A stretch of 64,000 nt of DNA from Taishania sp965247975 (GCA_965247975.1 OZ252050.1:1922001-1986000), one strand, 5' to 3'. Shown: positions 9,326-18,642, counted from the stretch's first letter. Notes: generated from the letters alone by a model not told the origin. Numbers and translations are program-made.

Positions 9326-10019
9326 TCGCAATAACATTTGGAATAATTGTTAATGCTGCCCAAAATAACCCCCCAACTACCCAAATGGCTCCACCAGAAC
9401 CATTTTTCTTAACCTTTTTTTTGGGCATTTTTTTTAGAAGATATGCGTCCAATTGGTCTTGAGAAATTTCATGAGTATTTAATTTCATGTAAAGATTAGC
9501 TTGAGAGATAAGTATCATAAGTACTTCTACGGACTCAACTTTTTCGTAATTCTTATTAAGTAAACGATCATGAATATAGTACTGTCTGCTGCTTTTGTAA
9601 TATTGACTGCTTGTTGCGATAGAAATACTTGATTTTATAACGAATCGCACAACTTCTTTTTTGCTCTCTTCGATATCCCGAATGTGAAGCGGCTTTAAGA
9701 ATTTATACTTGGTAGTTGCTATTAACTTATCAATTTCCTGATTTGTTTTCCGATAGAAGTATGCGTTATAATAGTTCCAGTTTTCTATTATTTCCATTCT
9801 ATACTTTTCGTTTATCCGTCCTGTTGCCGAATCTCGTGCATATTGGTTTATCGTTGTGTTTAACTCCAACAAGGACAATTCTTCATATTTTTGAATGTAA
9901 ATATCTGTTGATTTAATTGCAACAGGTACGTAAGAATTTTGATCCTCATCCTGGGCAAACGTTACTGCGCTCAAGATCAAAATAAGTGCTACTAAAAACT
10001 TAGTCTTCTTGGTTTCCAT
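9318..10019 (-). CDS. Hypothetical exported protein in M48 operon
   Basis: A 233-residue protein with an N-terminal signal peptide (residues 1-22, ending TFAQ) and a hydrophobic C-terminal segment preceded by a Lys-rich stretch (KKMPKKKVKKNGSG, then about 22 apolar residues), so it may stay anchored by its C-terminus. The centre is helical and charged. Its ATG lies 20 nt inside the 3' end of the M48 peptidase gene, and its stop lies inside the start of the next gene. I do not recognise a family. Position suggests a partner or substrate of the peptidase. Confidence 0.62.
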   Translation of the reverse strand: METKKTKFLVALILILSAVTFAQDEDQNSYVPVAIKSTDIYIQKYEELSLLELNTTINQYARDSATGRINEKYRMEIIENWNYYNAYFYRKTNQEIDKLIATTKYKFLKPLHIRDIEESKKEVVRFVIKSSISIATSSQYYKSSRQYYIHDRLLNKNYEKVESVEVLMILISQANLYMKLNTHEISQDQLDAYLLKKMPKKKVKKNGSGGAIWVVGGLFWAALTIIPNVIANA

Positions 10020-12246
10020 AATATCCTGTATTAATGTAATGTCTTAACTGTGCCAAACTCATTCTATTTTTCGAGCCTATTTTACTAATATAGGTGATTC
10101 CAGAAGTATTTAAATCAATATAAATCGAATAATAGGTGCAATAAGCTTTTTTCTTTTTTCTACTTCCACAAATATTTAAAAGATATGCAACGTAATCAAC
10201 ATTTTTGGTTTTCTTTAATTCTAAAATTTCTTCGTCAATTGAGGTGTATATTAAATTCGATAACTGCCAGCATTGATCGACATAATTGTAGAGCACATAA
10301 TGTTCATAATTGTCTTTTACAGAGACTTTTACAGGTCTACTCGATGAAATTGTTGAGAATTCATCGAACAGTTCCTTCTCATGAACTATCTCGTCTATTT
10401 TTTGATGGAGATCCACTGTTCTGTAAAGGTTAATCTTACCCTCGCCAATTAAATCTAAGAAAAAATTATCGGAACCAACCAAAACAATCCTGCTACTGTC
10501 ATCTATTGGACTATTGAACATAAAATCACTTTTTCTATATTTTCGATATCCTATTTTGGGATTGGTCTTGATTTCAAATTGTTCGACGGTCAACGTATTT
10601 TCAAAAGTATTTCTTTGGTTTTTGTAAAAAGCTACATGTTTATTTAACGAGCTATAATCTTGATATTGATGAGTGTATGCCTTGACTAGTGTTGAGTCCA
10701 GCCAAAAATAATCCACAAAATTAAATCCGATTGTATTGAATTCAGTATATAGTTCAACTTGTTCTTTACTCATAAACTTTGTGATATAAATTGTATCTGA
10801 GCTATTTGAAATTTCAGTATTAAACTCGATTTGATCGTTTTTTTCCTTAAAAAGGATTGAATTGTTTTTATAAAGAAACAAATTTGCGAAAAGTTCCATC
10901 CGACTTAAATAGTTGTCGTTAGCCAGCACTCCAATTTCATTTACCTCCTTTAGTGTTTGTAATGTCAGTATATTCATTTCTAGCGATGGAATTCTTAACA
11001 TGACATCTCTAAACCTTAAAAGTTCAATTTGACTGCAATCGTCACCTTCAGGATTAATTAGCAAGGAAGCTAAGTCAAAATTATACTTTTGTTGAGTTAG
11101 AAGAAGCATCAATTTAAGCTGCGATTTCACCAAATACGGGTCCAATGGGGCTTCCTTACGCATCGCACCTACAACAAAAAGTCCCGTTACATAGTCTCCT
11201 TCATCCAACAAGGATTTCAAAAAAACGAACGATGCTAATCTTTTGATGGTTAAAAATTTAGTATTATCTATAGCCGATTCCTTTTGAAAATTTACCGAAT
11301 CAATCAGGGCTTTATAGGCAGTAAGTCGTTCGTCAAGGTTGGGATGAGTTTGTAGCCTCTCGTCCTTAAGTTTCGCAAGGGTATCACTGTTTAATTTGTA
11401 CGAAATAGTCTTTGCATTCCTCGATTCTACAATAGCTTGTACATAAGCTATTGCTTGCTTATTATTAAAAAAGAAGTTATTGTAATCTAAATCGTGAGCG
11501 AATTCAATATTCTCAGAATGTTTTAATTTGTTTAAGGTTGATTCGAAAAACTCATGCGGCAAACCAATATTTTGTAATAAAATTATAGCTAATGAATCTG
11601 CTTCAAGTTCCGATGATCGCGAAAAACTATGATAAGAAAAAACATCAACTTCGGTTAATTTTTTATTCTTTTTGTCTTTTTCGAATCGATTATCTAAATT
11701 TTCAATTTTGAAGGAATGTTCTAAAAGAACATGTGAAATTTCGTGCGCTAAAATCACCATCAATTCTCCTTCAGAATCCAATTTAGCTAAGGTTCCAATA
11801 TTAACATAGATGTTTCCAAAATCATTGGTGAAAGCATTTAATTCGCTCGAATTGGTTACATAGACTTTGATCTTATTCTTTTGTTGAGATTCTCCTAATA
11901 TTCGATCTTTAAGCAGGTTAAGGCATTCGGTAATTTCATTTTCGAAAAATACTTTGCCACTTTTGTTTAATCTATCTAGTGAAAAATTATATCGATAAAC
12001 AAATTCTTTGTATGTTCCATCGTCGTCAGTTACATTTTTATTGGATAGGTATTCCAGATAAACTCTTTCCAAATTGTTTTTAGTGTCCAGATTAAGCTCG
12101 TCTGGTTGCTTCGAAGAATTGTAAAATTGCTCCAAATTTTGTGAATGAGCAGAACCTGAGTCAAATAGTAAGGTAAAAAAGAAAGAGAAAGTAATCAAGT
12201 TTACGAAAAATTCTCTTATTGTCTTCTGGATCAAGTATGCCTTCAA
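10000..12246 (-). CDS. M48-family zinc metallopeptidase (large)
   Basis: A 748-residue protein whose residues 13-35 form a signal peptide or membrane segment. The zinc-binding motif HEISH is at residues 168-172, followed by HVLLEHSF and the third-ligand region SELEADSLA at about 212-220, as in M48 (HtpX/Ste24/BepA-type) peptidases. The catalytic domain covers about residues 120-330. The remaining 400 residues have no obvious motif and are unusual in length; a TPR-like or novel domain is possible. It is the first gene of a four-gene overlapping operon with exported or outer-membrane proteins, which suggests envelope protein quality control or maturation of its neighbours. Substrate unknown. 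Confidence 0.85.
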   Translation of the reverse strand: MKAYLIQKTIREFFVNLITFSFFFTLLFDSGSAHSQNLEQFYNSSKQPDELNLDTKNNLERVYLEYLSNKNVTDDDGTYKEFVYRYNFSLDRLNKSGKVFFENEITECLNLLKDRILGESQQKNKIKVYVTNSSELNAFTNDFGNIYVNIGTLAKLDSEGELMVILAHEISHVLLEHSFKIENLDNRFEKDKKNKKLTEVDVFSYHSFSRSSELEADSLAIILLQNIGLPHEFFESTLNKLKHSENIEFAHDLDYNNFFFNNKQAIAYVQAIVESRNAKTISYKLNSDTLAKLKDERLQTHPNLDERLTAYKALIDSVNFQKESAIDNTKFLTIKRLASFVFLKSLLDEGDYVTGLFVVGAMRKEAPLDPYLVKSQLKLMLLLTQQKYNFDLASLLINPEGDDCSQIELLRFRDVMLRIPSLEMNILTLQTLKEVNEIGVLANDNYLSRMELFANLFLYKNNSILFKEKNDQIEFNTEISNSSDTIYITKFMSKEQVELYTEFNTIGFNFVDYFWLDSTLVKAYTHQYQDYSSLNKHVAFYKNQRNTFENTLTVEQFEIKTNPKIGYRKYRKSDFMFNSPIDDSSRIVLVGSDNFFLDLIGEGKINLYRTVDLHQKIDEIVHEKELFDEFSTISSSRPVKVSVKDNYEHYVLYNYVDQCWQLSNLIYTSIDEEILELKKTKNVDYVAYLLNICGSRKKKKAYCTYYSIYIDLNTSGITYISKIGSKNRMSLAQLRHYINTGYYGNQED

Positions 12247-12325
12247 TTTGAGTTAAATGGGATGGATAATAAAATAAATGTGAAAAATACTAATTTTTTT
12301 AAATTTTGGAGATGAAATCAATTTC

Positions 12326-12355
12326 AAAAAAAAAACGGAAGATTTCTCCTCCGTT
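12326..12355 (-). terminator. Rho-independent terminator of ndk
   Basis: Read on the minus strand, AACGGAGGA-GAAA-TCTTCCGTT forms a stem with one mismatch and a GAAA loop, followed by a run of T. It lies about 25 nt after the ndk stop. Confidence 0.85.
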
Positions 12356-12378
12356 TCCTTTTTCAATATTTTATGTTT

Positions 12379-12798
12379 TTAGAAAACCTCGTTCGCTGCG
12401 AAATGAAATTTTCCTTCGATTTCTGCATTCTCGTCAGAATCTGAACCATGAACGGCATTTCTACCTTTGTTTTCAGCATAGTATTTTCTGATTGTTCCTT
12501 CAGCCGCTTCAGCAGGATCCGTAGCTCCAATCAACGCTCTGAAATCAGCTACTGCATTTTCTTTTTCCAAAATTGCAGCAACGATAGGTCCAGATGTCAT
12601 GTATTCAACCAATTCGCCGTAAAAAGGACGCTCTGAGTGAACAGCATAAAATTCTTTTGCTTGCGCTTCAGTTAAACGCGTGTATTTCATCGCTTTGATT
12701 TCAAATCCAGCTCCGATAATCATATCGATAATTTTACCCATGTACCCGTTCTCAATCGCATCGGGCTTAAGCATTGTAAATGTTCTGTTGGTTGCCAT
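12379..12798 (-). CDS. ndk: Nucleoside diphosphate kinase
   Basis: Ndk transfers the gamma phosphate of ATP to nucleoside diphosphates through a phosphohistidine intermediate, balancing cytoplasmic NTP and dNTP pools. The 139-residue protein is of standard length and has the N-terminal TFTMLKPDAIENG signature and the active-site motif NAVHGSDS with His117. It is monocistronic: a TAnnTTTG box lies about 26 nt upstream and a terminator follows. It is divergent from the ZIP transporter gene. Confidence 0.98.
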   Translation of the reverse strand: MATNRTFTMLKPDAIENGYMGKIIDMIIGAGFEIKAMKYTRLTEAQAKEFYAVHSERPFYGELVEYMTSGPIVAAILEKENAVADFRALIGATDPAEAAEGTIRKYYAENKGRNAVHGSDSDENAEIEGKFHFAANEVF

Positions 12799-12823
12799 TT
12801 TTTTCTTTTTTCTAATTCGGGTG

Positions 12824-12831
12824 CAAAGATA
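12824..12831 (-). promoter_or_regulatory. Bacteroidota -7 box upstream of ndk
   Basis: On the minus strand TATCTTTG fits TAnnTTTG. It ends 26 nt before the ndk ATG. No clear TTG -33 element at the expected spacing. Confidence 0.5.
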
Positions 12832-12968
12832 GTGATTTTTTGTTGTTGATTGTTCGATTGTCTTTTATGTAATAAATTTTTAATATCACATGCGATTTGA
12901 GTTTGCCGAATTGCAAATGGACAATTTATGTTTATTACAGCTGAATGACGAGATCTCAATTCAAAACG

Positions 12969-12976
12969 TATATTTG
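12969..12976 (+). promoter_or_regulatory. Bacteroidota -7 box upstream of ZIP transporter
   Basis: TATATTTG on the + strand fits TAnnTTTG and lies 17 nt before the ATG at 12994. Confidence 0.55.
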
Positions 12977-12993
12977 TTATCAAAACCAAATAA

Positions 12994-13815
12994 ATGAATA
13001 CAATCGTACAATTTTTTAAGGACATTGATCCGGTAATGGCTGCACTGATTGCTACAACTTTTACATGGTTATTGACCGCAGCTGGAGCAAGTTTGGTGTT
13101 CTTTTTCAAAACATTACATCGTGGTGTACTAGACGCTATGCTTGGATTTACAGGTGGAGTAATGGTTGCAGCAAGTTTTTGGTCGCTTTTGGCGCCTTCG
13201 ATTGAAATGTCGGAAACCATGTATCCGACTATGAAATGGATGCCAGCCGCCGTTGGTTTTCTCATGGGTGCTCTGTTCTTATTCGTTTTAGACAAAAAAT
13301 TGCCTCACCTCCACATTAATTTCAAAGAGGAAGAAAAAGAAGGGATGAAGACCCAAATGCATAAAACAACGCTCTTGGTTTTGGCAATCACCTTACATAA
13401 TATTCCCGAAGGATTGGCCGTAGGTGTTATGTTCGGAGCTGCCGGAACAGGAATGGAAGAAGCGCTGGTGCCTGCAATTGCCTTAGCCATTGGAATTGGA
13501 ATACAGAATTTTCCAGAAGGATTTGCTGTTGCGATGCCACTTCGAAGAGCTGGATTTTCACGCAGAAAAAGTTTTTTCTATGGACAATTATCTGCGATTG
13601 TAGAACCCATTGCAGGAGTTTTAGGCGCTGTCGCTGTGATTTACATGGAACCAATTTTGCCTTATGCCTTGGCATTTGCAGCAGGAGCAATGATTTATGT
13701 GGTTGTTGAAGAAGTGATTCCAGAAACCCAACGCGATAAATACACCGACATAGCTGTACTCGGTTTTATTGGCGGATTTTTAGTGATGATGGTGTTAGAT
13801 GTTGGTTTGAGTTAG
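12994..13815 (+). CDS. ZIP-family divalent metal transporter
   Basis: A 273-residue inner-membrane protein with about eight transmembrane helices, typical of ZIP/ZupT importers for zinc, iron or manganese. The two metal-binding helices are evident: LHNIPEGLAVGVMFG (TM4) and QNFPEGFAVAMPLRRAG (TM5), carrying the HN-x-PEG and QN-x-PEG motifs. A charged loop (KEEEKEG) separates TM3 and TM4. The length agrees with bacterial ZIP proteins. It is preceded by a TAnnTTTG box and convergent with the histidine kinase gene 2 bp away. Which metal it carries cannot be told. Confidence 0.93.
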   Translation: MNTIVQFFKDIDPVMAALIATTFTWLLTAAGASLVFFFKTLHRGVLDAMLGFTGGVMVAASFWSLLAPSIEMSETMYPTMKWMPAAVGFLMGALFLFVLDKKLPHLHINFKEEEKEGMKTQMHKTTLLVLAITLHNIPEGLAVGVMFGAAGTGMEEALVPAIALAIGIGIQNFPEGFAVAMPLRRAGFSRRKSFFYGQLSAIVEPIAGVLGAVAVIYMEPILPYALAFAAGAMIYVVVEEVIPETQRDKYTDIAVLGFIGGFLVMMVLDVGLS

Positions 13816-13817
13816 GT

Positions 13818-15797
13818 TCAACCCAGAATCAACGAGAATTTTGTTCCACTTCTAAAATTTTCATCCCAAACAATTTCACAGTCAATCGATTTTGCCATGT
13901 CGCGCACAATGTGCAATCCCAATCCCTTGTTGATTCCAGCTGTTTCTGAATCGTCGAAAAGCACCTTCATTTGCTCAGGTTTCATGCCAGGACCATTGTC
14001 GGTAATAGATAAGATAATGCGTCCATTTATTCGTTGAGCCGACCATTTGATGGCAGGTGATTCCAAATGGCCAACTGCTTTTATGGCATTGGCTGTCAAA
14101 TTCCGAAGAATGGTTTTTAAGTAATGCTCATCCGAATGCAAAATCAAATTGTCTGGATTTTCAAAAACAAGTTTGACATTCACTCCTTGAAAGAACTGTT
14201 TTGTTGTATCAAACAACGATTGAATTTCAAATTTTTCTTTCGTAGGTTGAAAATTATCCAGTTGACCTTTGCTCCATAACAATAAATCTTCCATGGAAAC
14301 CAATAAATTCTGTGTTGATGACAACGTTTGACTAAAAAGCCGTTGCTTGGTTTCTTCGTCCATCAACCCAGGATGCAATTGTTGGAGATTTAGAAAATTG
14401 ACCAAACTCGCTACGGGACTTCTTAAATCATGGTTAATAATTCCAAACAATTTTGCTTTTGCTGCATTGGCGTGCGCTAAATCTGTGTTCGATTTTTGAA
14501 GTAAAGCATTTGTTTTTTTACGAGCTTGACTTTGTCTAAAAAGTAAAGCCCCAATAATGGCTAACAATAATAATCCTCCAACTAAAAACCAACGTTGCTT
14601 GGACGCATTCGTTAATTTCAACTCTTTGATTTCGAGTTGGTTTTGTTTTTCGCGCAGCGCTCCTTCGCTTTCCAATTGAGCAATGGCATTTTTATTGTCT
14701 TGCGAAAAAATCGAATCAGAAATGGTTTTGTTTTGGAGTAAATAAGTGTAAGCTTCTTTGAAATCGCCTCTGTCTGCAAGCATTTGCGAAAGCGATCCGC
14801 TAAAAAATAATTCGGTATTAGCATTCTTTTTTCGCTGGGCAATTTCGATGCAACGTTTGTAGTATTTTTCGGCTTCAAGCAGCAATTCGCTTTTTGATTT
14901 TCTGAATGCTGGGTTGCTAATGATGGGAATGGAGTCTTTATTTTCAGCCAAAATATAATAGGACCAACCTAAATTTCCCAAATTAGTCATGGACATCAAA
15001 TTGTCAGGATAGAGTTCATCCCAAATTTTTTGCGCGGTCAGTTCCATTTCGATCGACTTCACAATTTCTTTCGTGTCAAAAATGAGCGACCAATTTGTTA
15101 GGCAATACGCTTGACCAAAAGGATCTTTATTGTCAAGGTATTTACGATAAGATTTTGCAAAATAGACATCAGCGAGTTCAATATTTCCCATTTCGCGATA
15201 AACTTCTGCTAGAACGGCAAAACTTTGAGCATTTCGGGATTCATTGTTGTTTTTATCAATTAAATCGACAGCCTTTTTCGCATAGAAAAGCGCTTTTTTA
15301 TGATTGTCTTGGTCCAAATACATAAAAGCAATTCCACTATAATTCCGTTGCAACAAATTGAAATTATCTTGTTTTTTCGCTAAATCCAACGATTTAAAAA
15401 AGTACTTTGTGGCGACAACATAATCCGATTTTCGCTGACCAATCATGGCCAAATAGGCATAATTGTAGGCGATTTCATCTTCTTGTTTTAAAGTTTGATT
15501 GATTTTTAAGGCTTTTTTCAACCATGTTTCAGCAACATCTAAGTTCGTTTGTTGCAATTGTACGAATCCATATCCACAATAAGCGACAGCCTTTTGTTTT
15601 TCGGATCCCGATTTTTTTGCTTGAGTAAGAAGTTTGTTTGCAACCAAAAGAGCAGAATCTGGGTAATGATTTACCAATCGTTCTAGTTCGTTTCGTTGTT
15701 TCTTAAGATTTGTGAGTAATTGATTATCAGTTTTTTGACTGAAATAATTAAAAGTGTTGATACAAAAGAATGTGAGTAAGATCAGAATTCGTATCAT
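13818..15797 (-). CDS. TPR-containing membrane sensor histidine kinase
   Basis: A 659-residue kinase. An N-terminal hydrophobic segment (1-20) acts as a signal or anchor, residues about 30-390 form TPR repeats, and a membrane helix lies near 408-426. The HisKA-like box INHDLRSP places the phosphoaccepting His at about 456. The HATPase domain has its N box (NLTANAIKA, about 566), DNGPGM (about 600) and GLGLHIV (about 625). The extracytoplasmic TPR sensor plus kinase is a common Bacteroidota arrangement. Its start overlaps the stop of the upstream LytTR regulator by 4 nt, so they form a two-component pair. The signal sensed is unknown. Confidence 0.93.
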   Translation of the reverse strand: MIRILILLTFFCINTFNYFSQKTDNQLLTNLKKQRNELERLVNHYPDSALLVANKLLTQAKKSGSEKQKAVAYCGYGFVQLQQTNLDVAETWLKKALKINQTLKQEDEIAYNYAYLAMIGQRKSDYVVATKYFFKSLDLAKKQDNFNLLQRNYSGIAFMYLDQDNHKKALFYAKKAVDLIDKNNNESRNAQSFAVLAEVYREMGNIELADVYFAKSYRKYLDNKDPFGQAYCLTNWSLIFDTKEIVKSIEMELTAQKIWDELYPDNLMSMTNLGNLGWSYYILAENKDSIPIISNPAFRKSKSELLLEAEKYYKRCIEIAQRKKNANTELFFSGSLSQMLADRGDFKEAYTYLLQNKTISDSIFSQDNKNAIAQLESEGALREKQNQLEIKELKLTNASKQRWFLVGGLLLLAIIGALLFRQSQARKKTNALLQKSNTDLAHANAAKAKLFGIINHDLRSPVASLVNFLNLQQLHPGLMDEETKQRLFSQTLSSTQNLLVSMEDLLLWSKGQLDNFQPTKEKFEIQSLFDTTKQFFQGVNVKLVFENPDNLILHSDEHYLKTILRNLTANAIKAVGHLESPAIKWSAQRINGRIILSITDNGPGMKPEQMKVLFDDSETAGINKGLGLHIVRDMAKSIDCEIVWDENFRSGTKFSLILG

Positions 15798-16498
15798 AGC
15801 AAACTGGCTAAATTTTCCTTGTATTTTCGTCCAACGGGCAATTGCAATTGATCGGTCACAACAATGAAATCATTCTTTAGTTTCTGAACGAAAATGCGTT
15901 GGATGGCAAAACTTTTATGAATGCGTACGAAATTCTCAAAATGTTCTTTTTCAAGTAATTGCCCAATCGTTCCACGAACGGTGTGTTTTTTGGATTCAGT
16001 CACCAAGCGCGTATAATCTTTCAATGCTTCCAAGTACATGATTTCATTGAGATTGACTTTTGTCTGAGACAAACCATCTTTTATAATGATCATAGCATCT
16101 CCATAGGTATGGTCGAATAATTTTGATTTATGTTTAATTTCTAAGTAATCTTCTAAGCGCTTAATACTTGTATCGAAACGTTCTCGTTGAATGGGTTTCA
16201 CTAAAAAATCGAGCGCATCCAGTTCAAAACCTTCAATGGCGTATTCCGGATGAGAGGTAATGAAAATGCAGACAGAATTTTGTTCTATTTCTCGAAATAA
16301 ATCCAAACCTGATAATTCAGGCATATCAATATCTAAGAAAAGAACATCAATTTTGTTTGATTTCAGAAACTCAAGAGCTTTGAGCGGATTTTCAAAAGTA
16401 CCCTTACATTCTAAAAATGAACAATTTGTAAGAAATGCACTCGTAGTTAGTCTGTCAATTTCCGAGTCATCAACGATGATATAAGTGTATTTGTTCAT
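15794..16498 (-). CDS. LytTR-family response regulator
   Basis: A 234-residue regulator. Residues 1-120 are a receiver domain with acidic residues Asp10 and Asp11 and phosphoacceptor Asp56 in FLDIDMPE. Residues about 135-234 are a LytTR DNA-binding domain (YLEALKDYTRL, HTVRGTIGQL, FVRIHKSFAI, LPVGRKYK). It is the first gene of a two-gene operon with a TPR histidine kinase. A TAACTTTG box at 16515-16522 lies just upstream. The targets are not evident; the divergent esterase gene is one candidate by position. Confidence 0.95.
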   Translation of the reverse strand: MNKYTYIIVDDSEIDRLTTSAFLTNCSFLECKGTFENPLKALEFLKSNKIDVLFLDIDMPELSGLDLFREIEQNSVCIFITSHPEYAIEGFELDALDFLVKPIQRERFDTSIKRLEDYLEIKHKSKLFDHTYGDAMIIIKDGLSQTKVNLNEIMYLEALKDYTRLVTESKKHTVRGTIGQLLEKEHFENFVRIHKSFAIQRIFVQKLKNDFIVVTDQLQLPVGRKYKENLASLL

Positions 16499-16514
16499 TG
16501 TCGTTTATCTAACT

Positions 16515-16522
16515 CAAAGTTA
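16515..16522 (-). promoter_or_regulatory. Bacteroidota -7 box for the LytTR regulator/kinase operon
   Basis: TAACTTTG on the minus strand fits TAnnTTTG and ends 16 nt before the regulator ATG at 16498, implying a short leader. Confidence 0.5.
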
Positions 16523-16642
16523 ATAAAAACGAGCAATTATTGTACTTTAAGTGTTGTTTGTCTGAAAAAAATGTTGTTGGTTGCATTTTTCAGAAATTTA
16601 AAAGATTTGGGAGTAGCTTCGCCCGAAATAATTAAAACATCT

Positions 16643-17785
16643 ATGAAAAAATTAATTTCTTCTCTTACTACAGTTCTAATGTGTTTTTCGCTTTCTGCGG
16701 TTGACATTTCTGGAACAATTCCTTCAAATGCGCTAACCAGAAGTTTTGTGCTTCACGCGAATGGAGCTACGATTTCTAACAATTTACCAGTTGTCATTGC
16801 ACTTCACGGAGATGGTGGTTCTGGTGCTAGCTTCAAAAATGGAACTGATTTCGACGCAACTGCAGATGCGAATGGATTTTTAGCAGTTTACCCTTCAGCA
16901 ACGAATTTGTTAGGAACTGGAATATGGAACAAACAGATTGATAATGATTATGTTGGCGAACCAGATGATGTTTTATTTATTTCAGACTTAATAGACTATT
17001 TGTGCGAAACCTATCACATCAATTCAAGCAAAGTTTATGTGACAGGTCATTCTGGTGGAGCTTTTATGGCCTATCACTTAGCGGTTCAATTGAATGATAA
17101 AATTGCCGCTTTTGCACCCGTTGCAGGAAGTATGTACGATGCAGGAAAAGGAGTTTTTTTGAACGATTACTTATCGGGAGGTAATTTTGTGAAAGTTCCT
17201 ATTTGTCACATTCACGGCGATAACGATCCAGTGGTTGATTATCCAGATGGCGACTTTACTCCGATTGATTATCAAGAATGGCCTTTAACTGGATTTACAC
17301 CTGTTACTTGTGGAAGTTTAACTTATTCAAATGCAGCAGTAACGACAATTGTTGCGGGTGCTCAGAAAATTCCTTTTTGCGACAATAGCGCTACATCCAA
17401 AGAAATATTTTTAGTTCGATTAATTGGTAAAGGTCATGAATGGCCAAATGTTGCTGGATTTGATGTGGAACAATACATTTGGAATTTCTTTAGTGCGCAT
17501 CAATTAAATGCTGTTCCAAGTTGCGCTTTATCAGGCATAACTGAGAATTCGTTGACTGAACTAAAAATATCACCAAATCCAACAATTGGGCAACTTAGCT
17601 TTGAAACATTATCAACGGAAATTGAATTTGAGATTGTAAGTTCAAATGGTTCTGTTTTGCGCAAAGAAGCAATTTCTTCTAATCTGGTTGATATTTCTAT
17701 TTCGGAATTGGATCGAGGCGTGTATTTTCTGAGAGTCAAAAATCAAAACGGTCAATATCGAATTTCCAAAGTCATTAAAATTTGA
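16643..17785 (+). CDS. Secreted PHB-depolymerase/feruloyl-esterase-like hydrolase with T9SS type A domain
   Basis: From the ATG at 16643 the protein has 380 residues and a proper signal peptide (MKKLISSLTTVLMCFSLSAV); an ATG at 16571 would add 24 residues that do not look like a leader. It is an alpha/beta hydrolase of the LpqC/poly(3-hydroxybutyrate) depolymerase type: oxyanion region ALHGDGGSG (about 53), nucleophile GHSGGA with Ser137, acid region HGDNDPVVDY (about 191) and catalytic His in GKGHEWP. The C-terminal about 75 residues are a T9SS type A sorting domain (ISPNPTIGQLSF ... RGVYFLRV). It is therefore probably exported across the outer membrane and attacks an ester-linked polymer or cell-wall ester. 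Confidence 0.9.
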   Translation: MKKLISSLTTVLMCFSLSAVDISGTIPSNALTRSFVLHANGATISNNLPVVIALHGDGGSGASFKNGTDFDATADANGFLAVYPSATNLLGTGIWNKQIDNDYVGEPDDVLFISDLIDYLCETYHINSSKVYVTGHSGGAFMAYHLAVQLNDKIAAFAPVAGSMYDAGKGVFLNDYLSGGNFVKVPICHIHGDNDPVVDYPDGDFTPIDYQEWPLTGFTPVTCGSLTYSNAAVTTIVAGAQKIPFCDNSATSKEIFLVRLIGKGHEWPNVAGFDVEQYIWNFFSAHQLNAVPSCALSGITENSLTELKISPNPTIGQLSFETLSTEIEFEIVSSNGSVLRKEAISSNLVDISISELDRGVYFLRVKNQNGQYRISKVIKI

Positions 17786-18029
17786 TCCAAAAAATTGCGA
17801 AGAAATGTTCAATTTCAGTCGTTAGTCCTTTTAATAGGTCCGTTCGTCTCATTCATGAAATTTGGCGATTGTAATGACGTAAATCTGATTTCAAATCCAA
17901 GGTTTGATCTAACAGACTACGAAGCTGTAAAAGAGGCTTTTGACTTGAAATAATATATAAACCATTACTACAGAAAAATACGAATTCGAAAGGGTTCGTA
18001 TTTTTTTGTTGTATAATATTGAAAAAAAA
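17786..18029. other. Intergenic sequence with no recognised feature
   Basis: This AT-rich segment follows the esterase stop. I see only a short inverted element (ATACGAA...TTCGTAT near 17980-18001) followed by T residues, which may be the esterase terminator. No coding potential. Confidence 0.4.
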
Positions 18030-18417
18030 TTAATTGAATAGTCGCAAATTTACCACTAAATCAATCCCTAGCTGATTAATTTGAATTTTAAACATTAAGG
18101 CGTTTAGGACATAAAGAGATTTAAACTAATAACCCAATGTAATTATTCAACTATGGATTTGAATTTCTAGTTACGTAGTTGTTGTAAAATTAAGGATTAA
18201 ACCTTGCGGTTTTTTAAGAAGATCCCAGCGAATTACGAACTGTACTGCTCGTTCCGGAAATAATTCTCTTAACGCCGCAGGCGACCTAAATTATCCAAAC
18301 CATGTCAATCACAAACCCTTATTTCCCTTCATCCTTAATGTTTTAATTAAGCAATTGAATATCATGTGTGTGCATTTATTCAAACTTGAAACTTGTGGTA
18401 AGTTTTAGACGAGTCAA
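18030..18417. repeat. Dispersed 0.4-kb noncoding repeat, copy A
   Basis: This segment is homologous to 34051-34449. The first about 188 bp (TTAATTGAAT... to CGGTTTTTTAAG) differ at only about eight positions between copies. A middle part of about 90 bp is nearly unrelated except for a small GC hairpin (AACGCCGCAGGCG here, AACGCCGCTGGCG in copy B). The last about 110 bp are homologous again (GTCAATCA, CTTAATGTTTTAATTAA, GTGGTAAG, GACGAGTCAA). There is no open frame of useful length. It could be a miniature mobile element or a decayed gene; a stretch after the ATG near 18152 vaguely recalls the start of GxxExxY genes, which is weak. Confidence 0.85.
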
Positions 18418-18542
18418 TAAATTTAACATTTATTTTTATTTTTTTCATTGTCACTCTAAATAGCTTGCTTAACTTTGTCTCGTCTAAGAGATACAGTTTC
18501 ATAGTTGTAATTTTAGGTTTTATAGTTTTAGCAAGTTTACAG

Positions 18543-18585
18543 AATGAGGAATAAGTTTTAATAAATTTATTCCTCATTTTGTTTT
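18543..18585 (+). terminator. Strong hairpin terminator, upstream transcript unknown
   Basis: AATGAGGAATAA (18543-18554) pairs perfectly over 12 bp with TTATTCCTCATT (18567-18578), followed by TTGTTTTT on the + strand. No protein gene ends just upstream, so it either ends read-through from repeat copy A or a small RNA from about 18420-18540. Confidence 0.7.
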
Positions 18586-18612
18586 TACTCAATTCAATCC
18601 AACCACTTTTCT

Positions 18613-18620
18613 TAATTTTG
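18613..18620 (+). promoter_or_regulatory. Bacteroidota -7 box
   Basis: TAATTTTG fits TAnnTTTG and lies 22 nt before the ATG at 18643. Confidence 0.5.
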
Positions 18621-18642
18621 ATGAAATCTAAAATTCATAACC

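Noticed and set aside
16571..16642. Longer start of the esterase gene
   Set aside because: The extra 24 residues do not form a leader and precede a complete signal peptide starting at 16643.
18030..18417. Reading the dispersed repeat as a GxxExxY gene remnant
   Set aside because: Only a short stretch after one ATG recalls that family; no GxxExxY motif or nuclease core can be read in any frame in either copy.
18380..18592. 70-residue minus-strand open frame
   Set aside because: It spans the end of the dispersed repeat and a terminator hairpin, has low-complexity Lys/Ile composition and no family resemblance or promoter.
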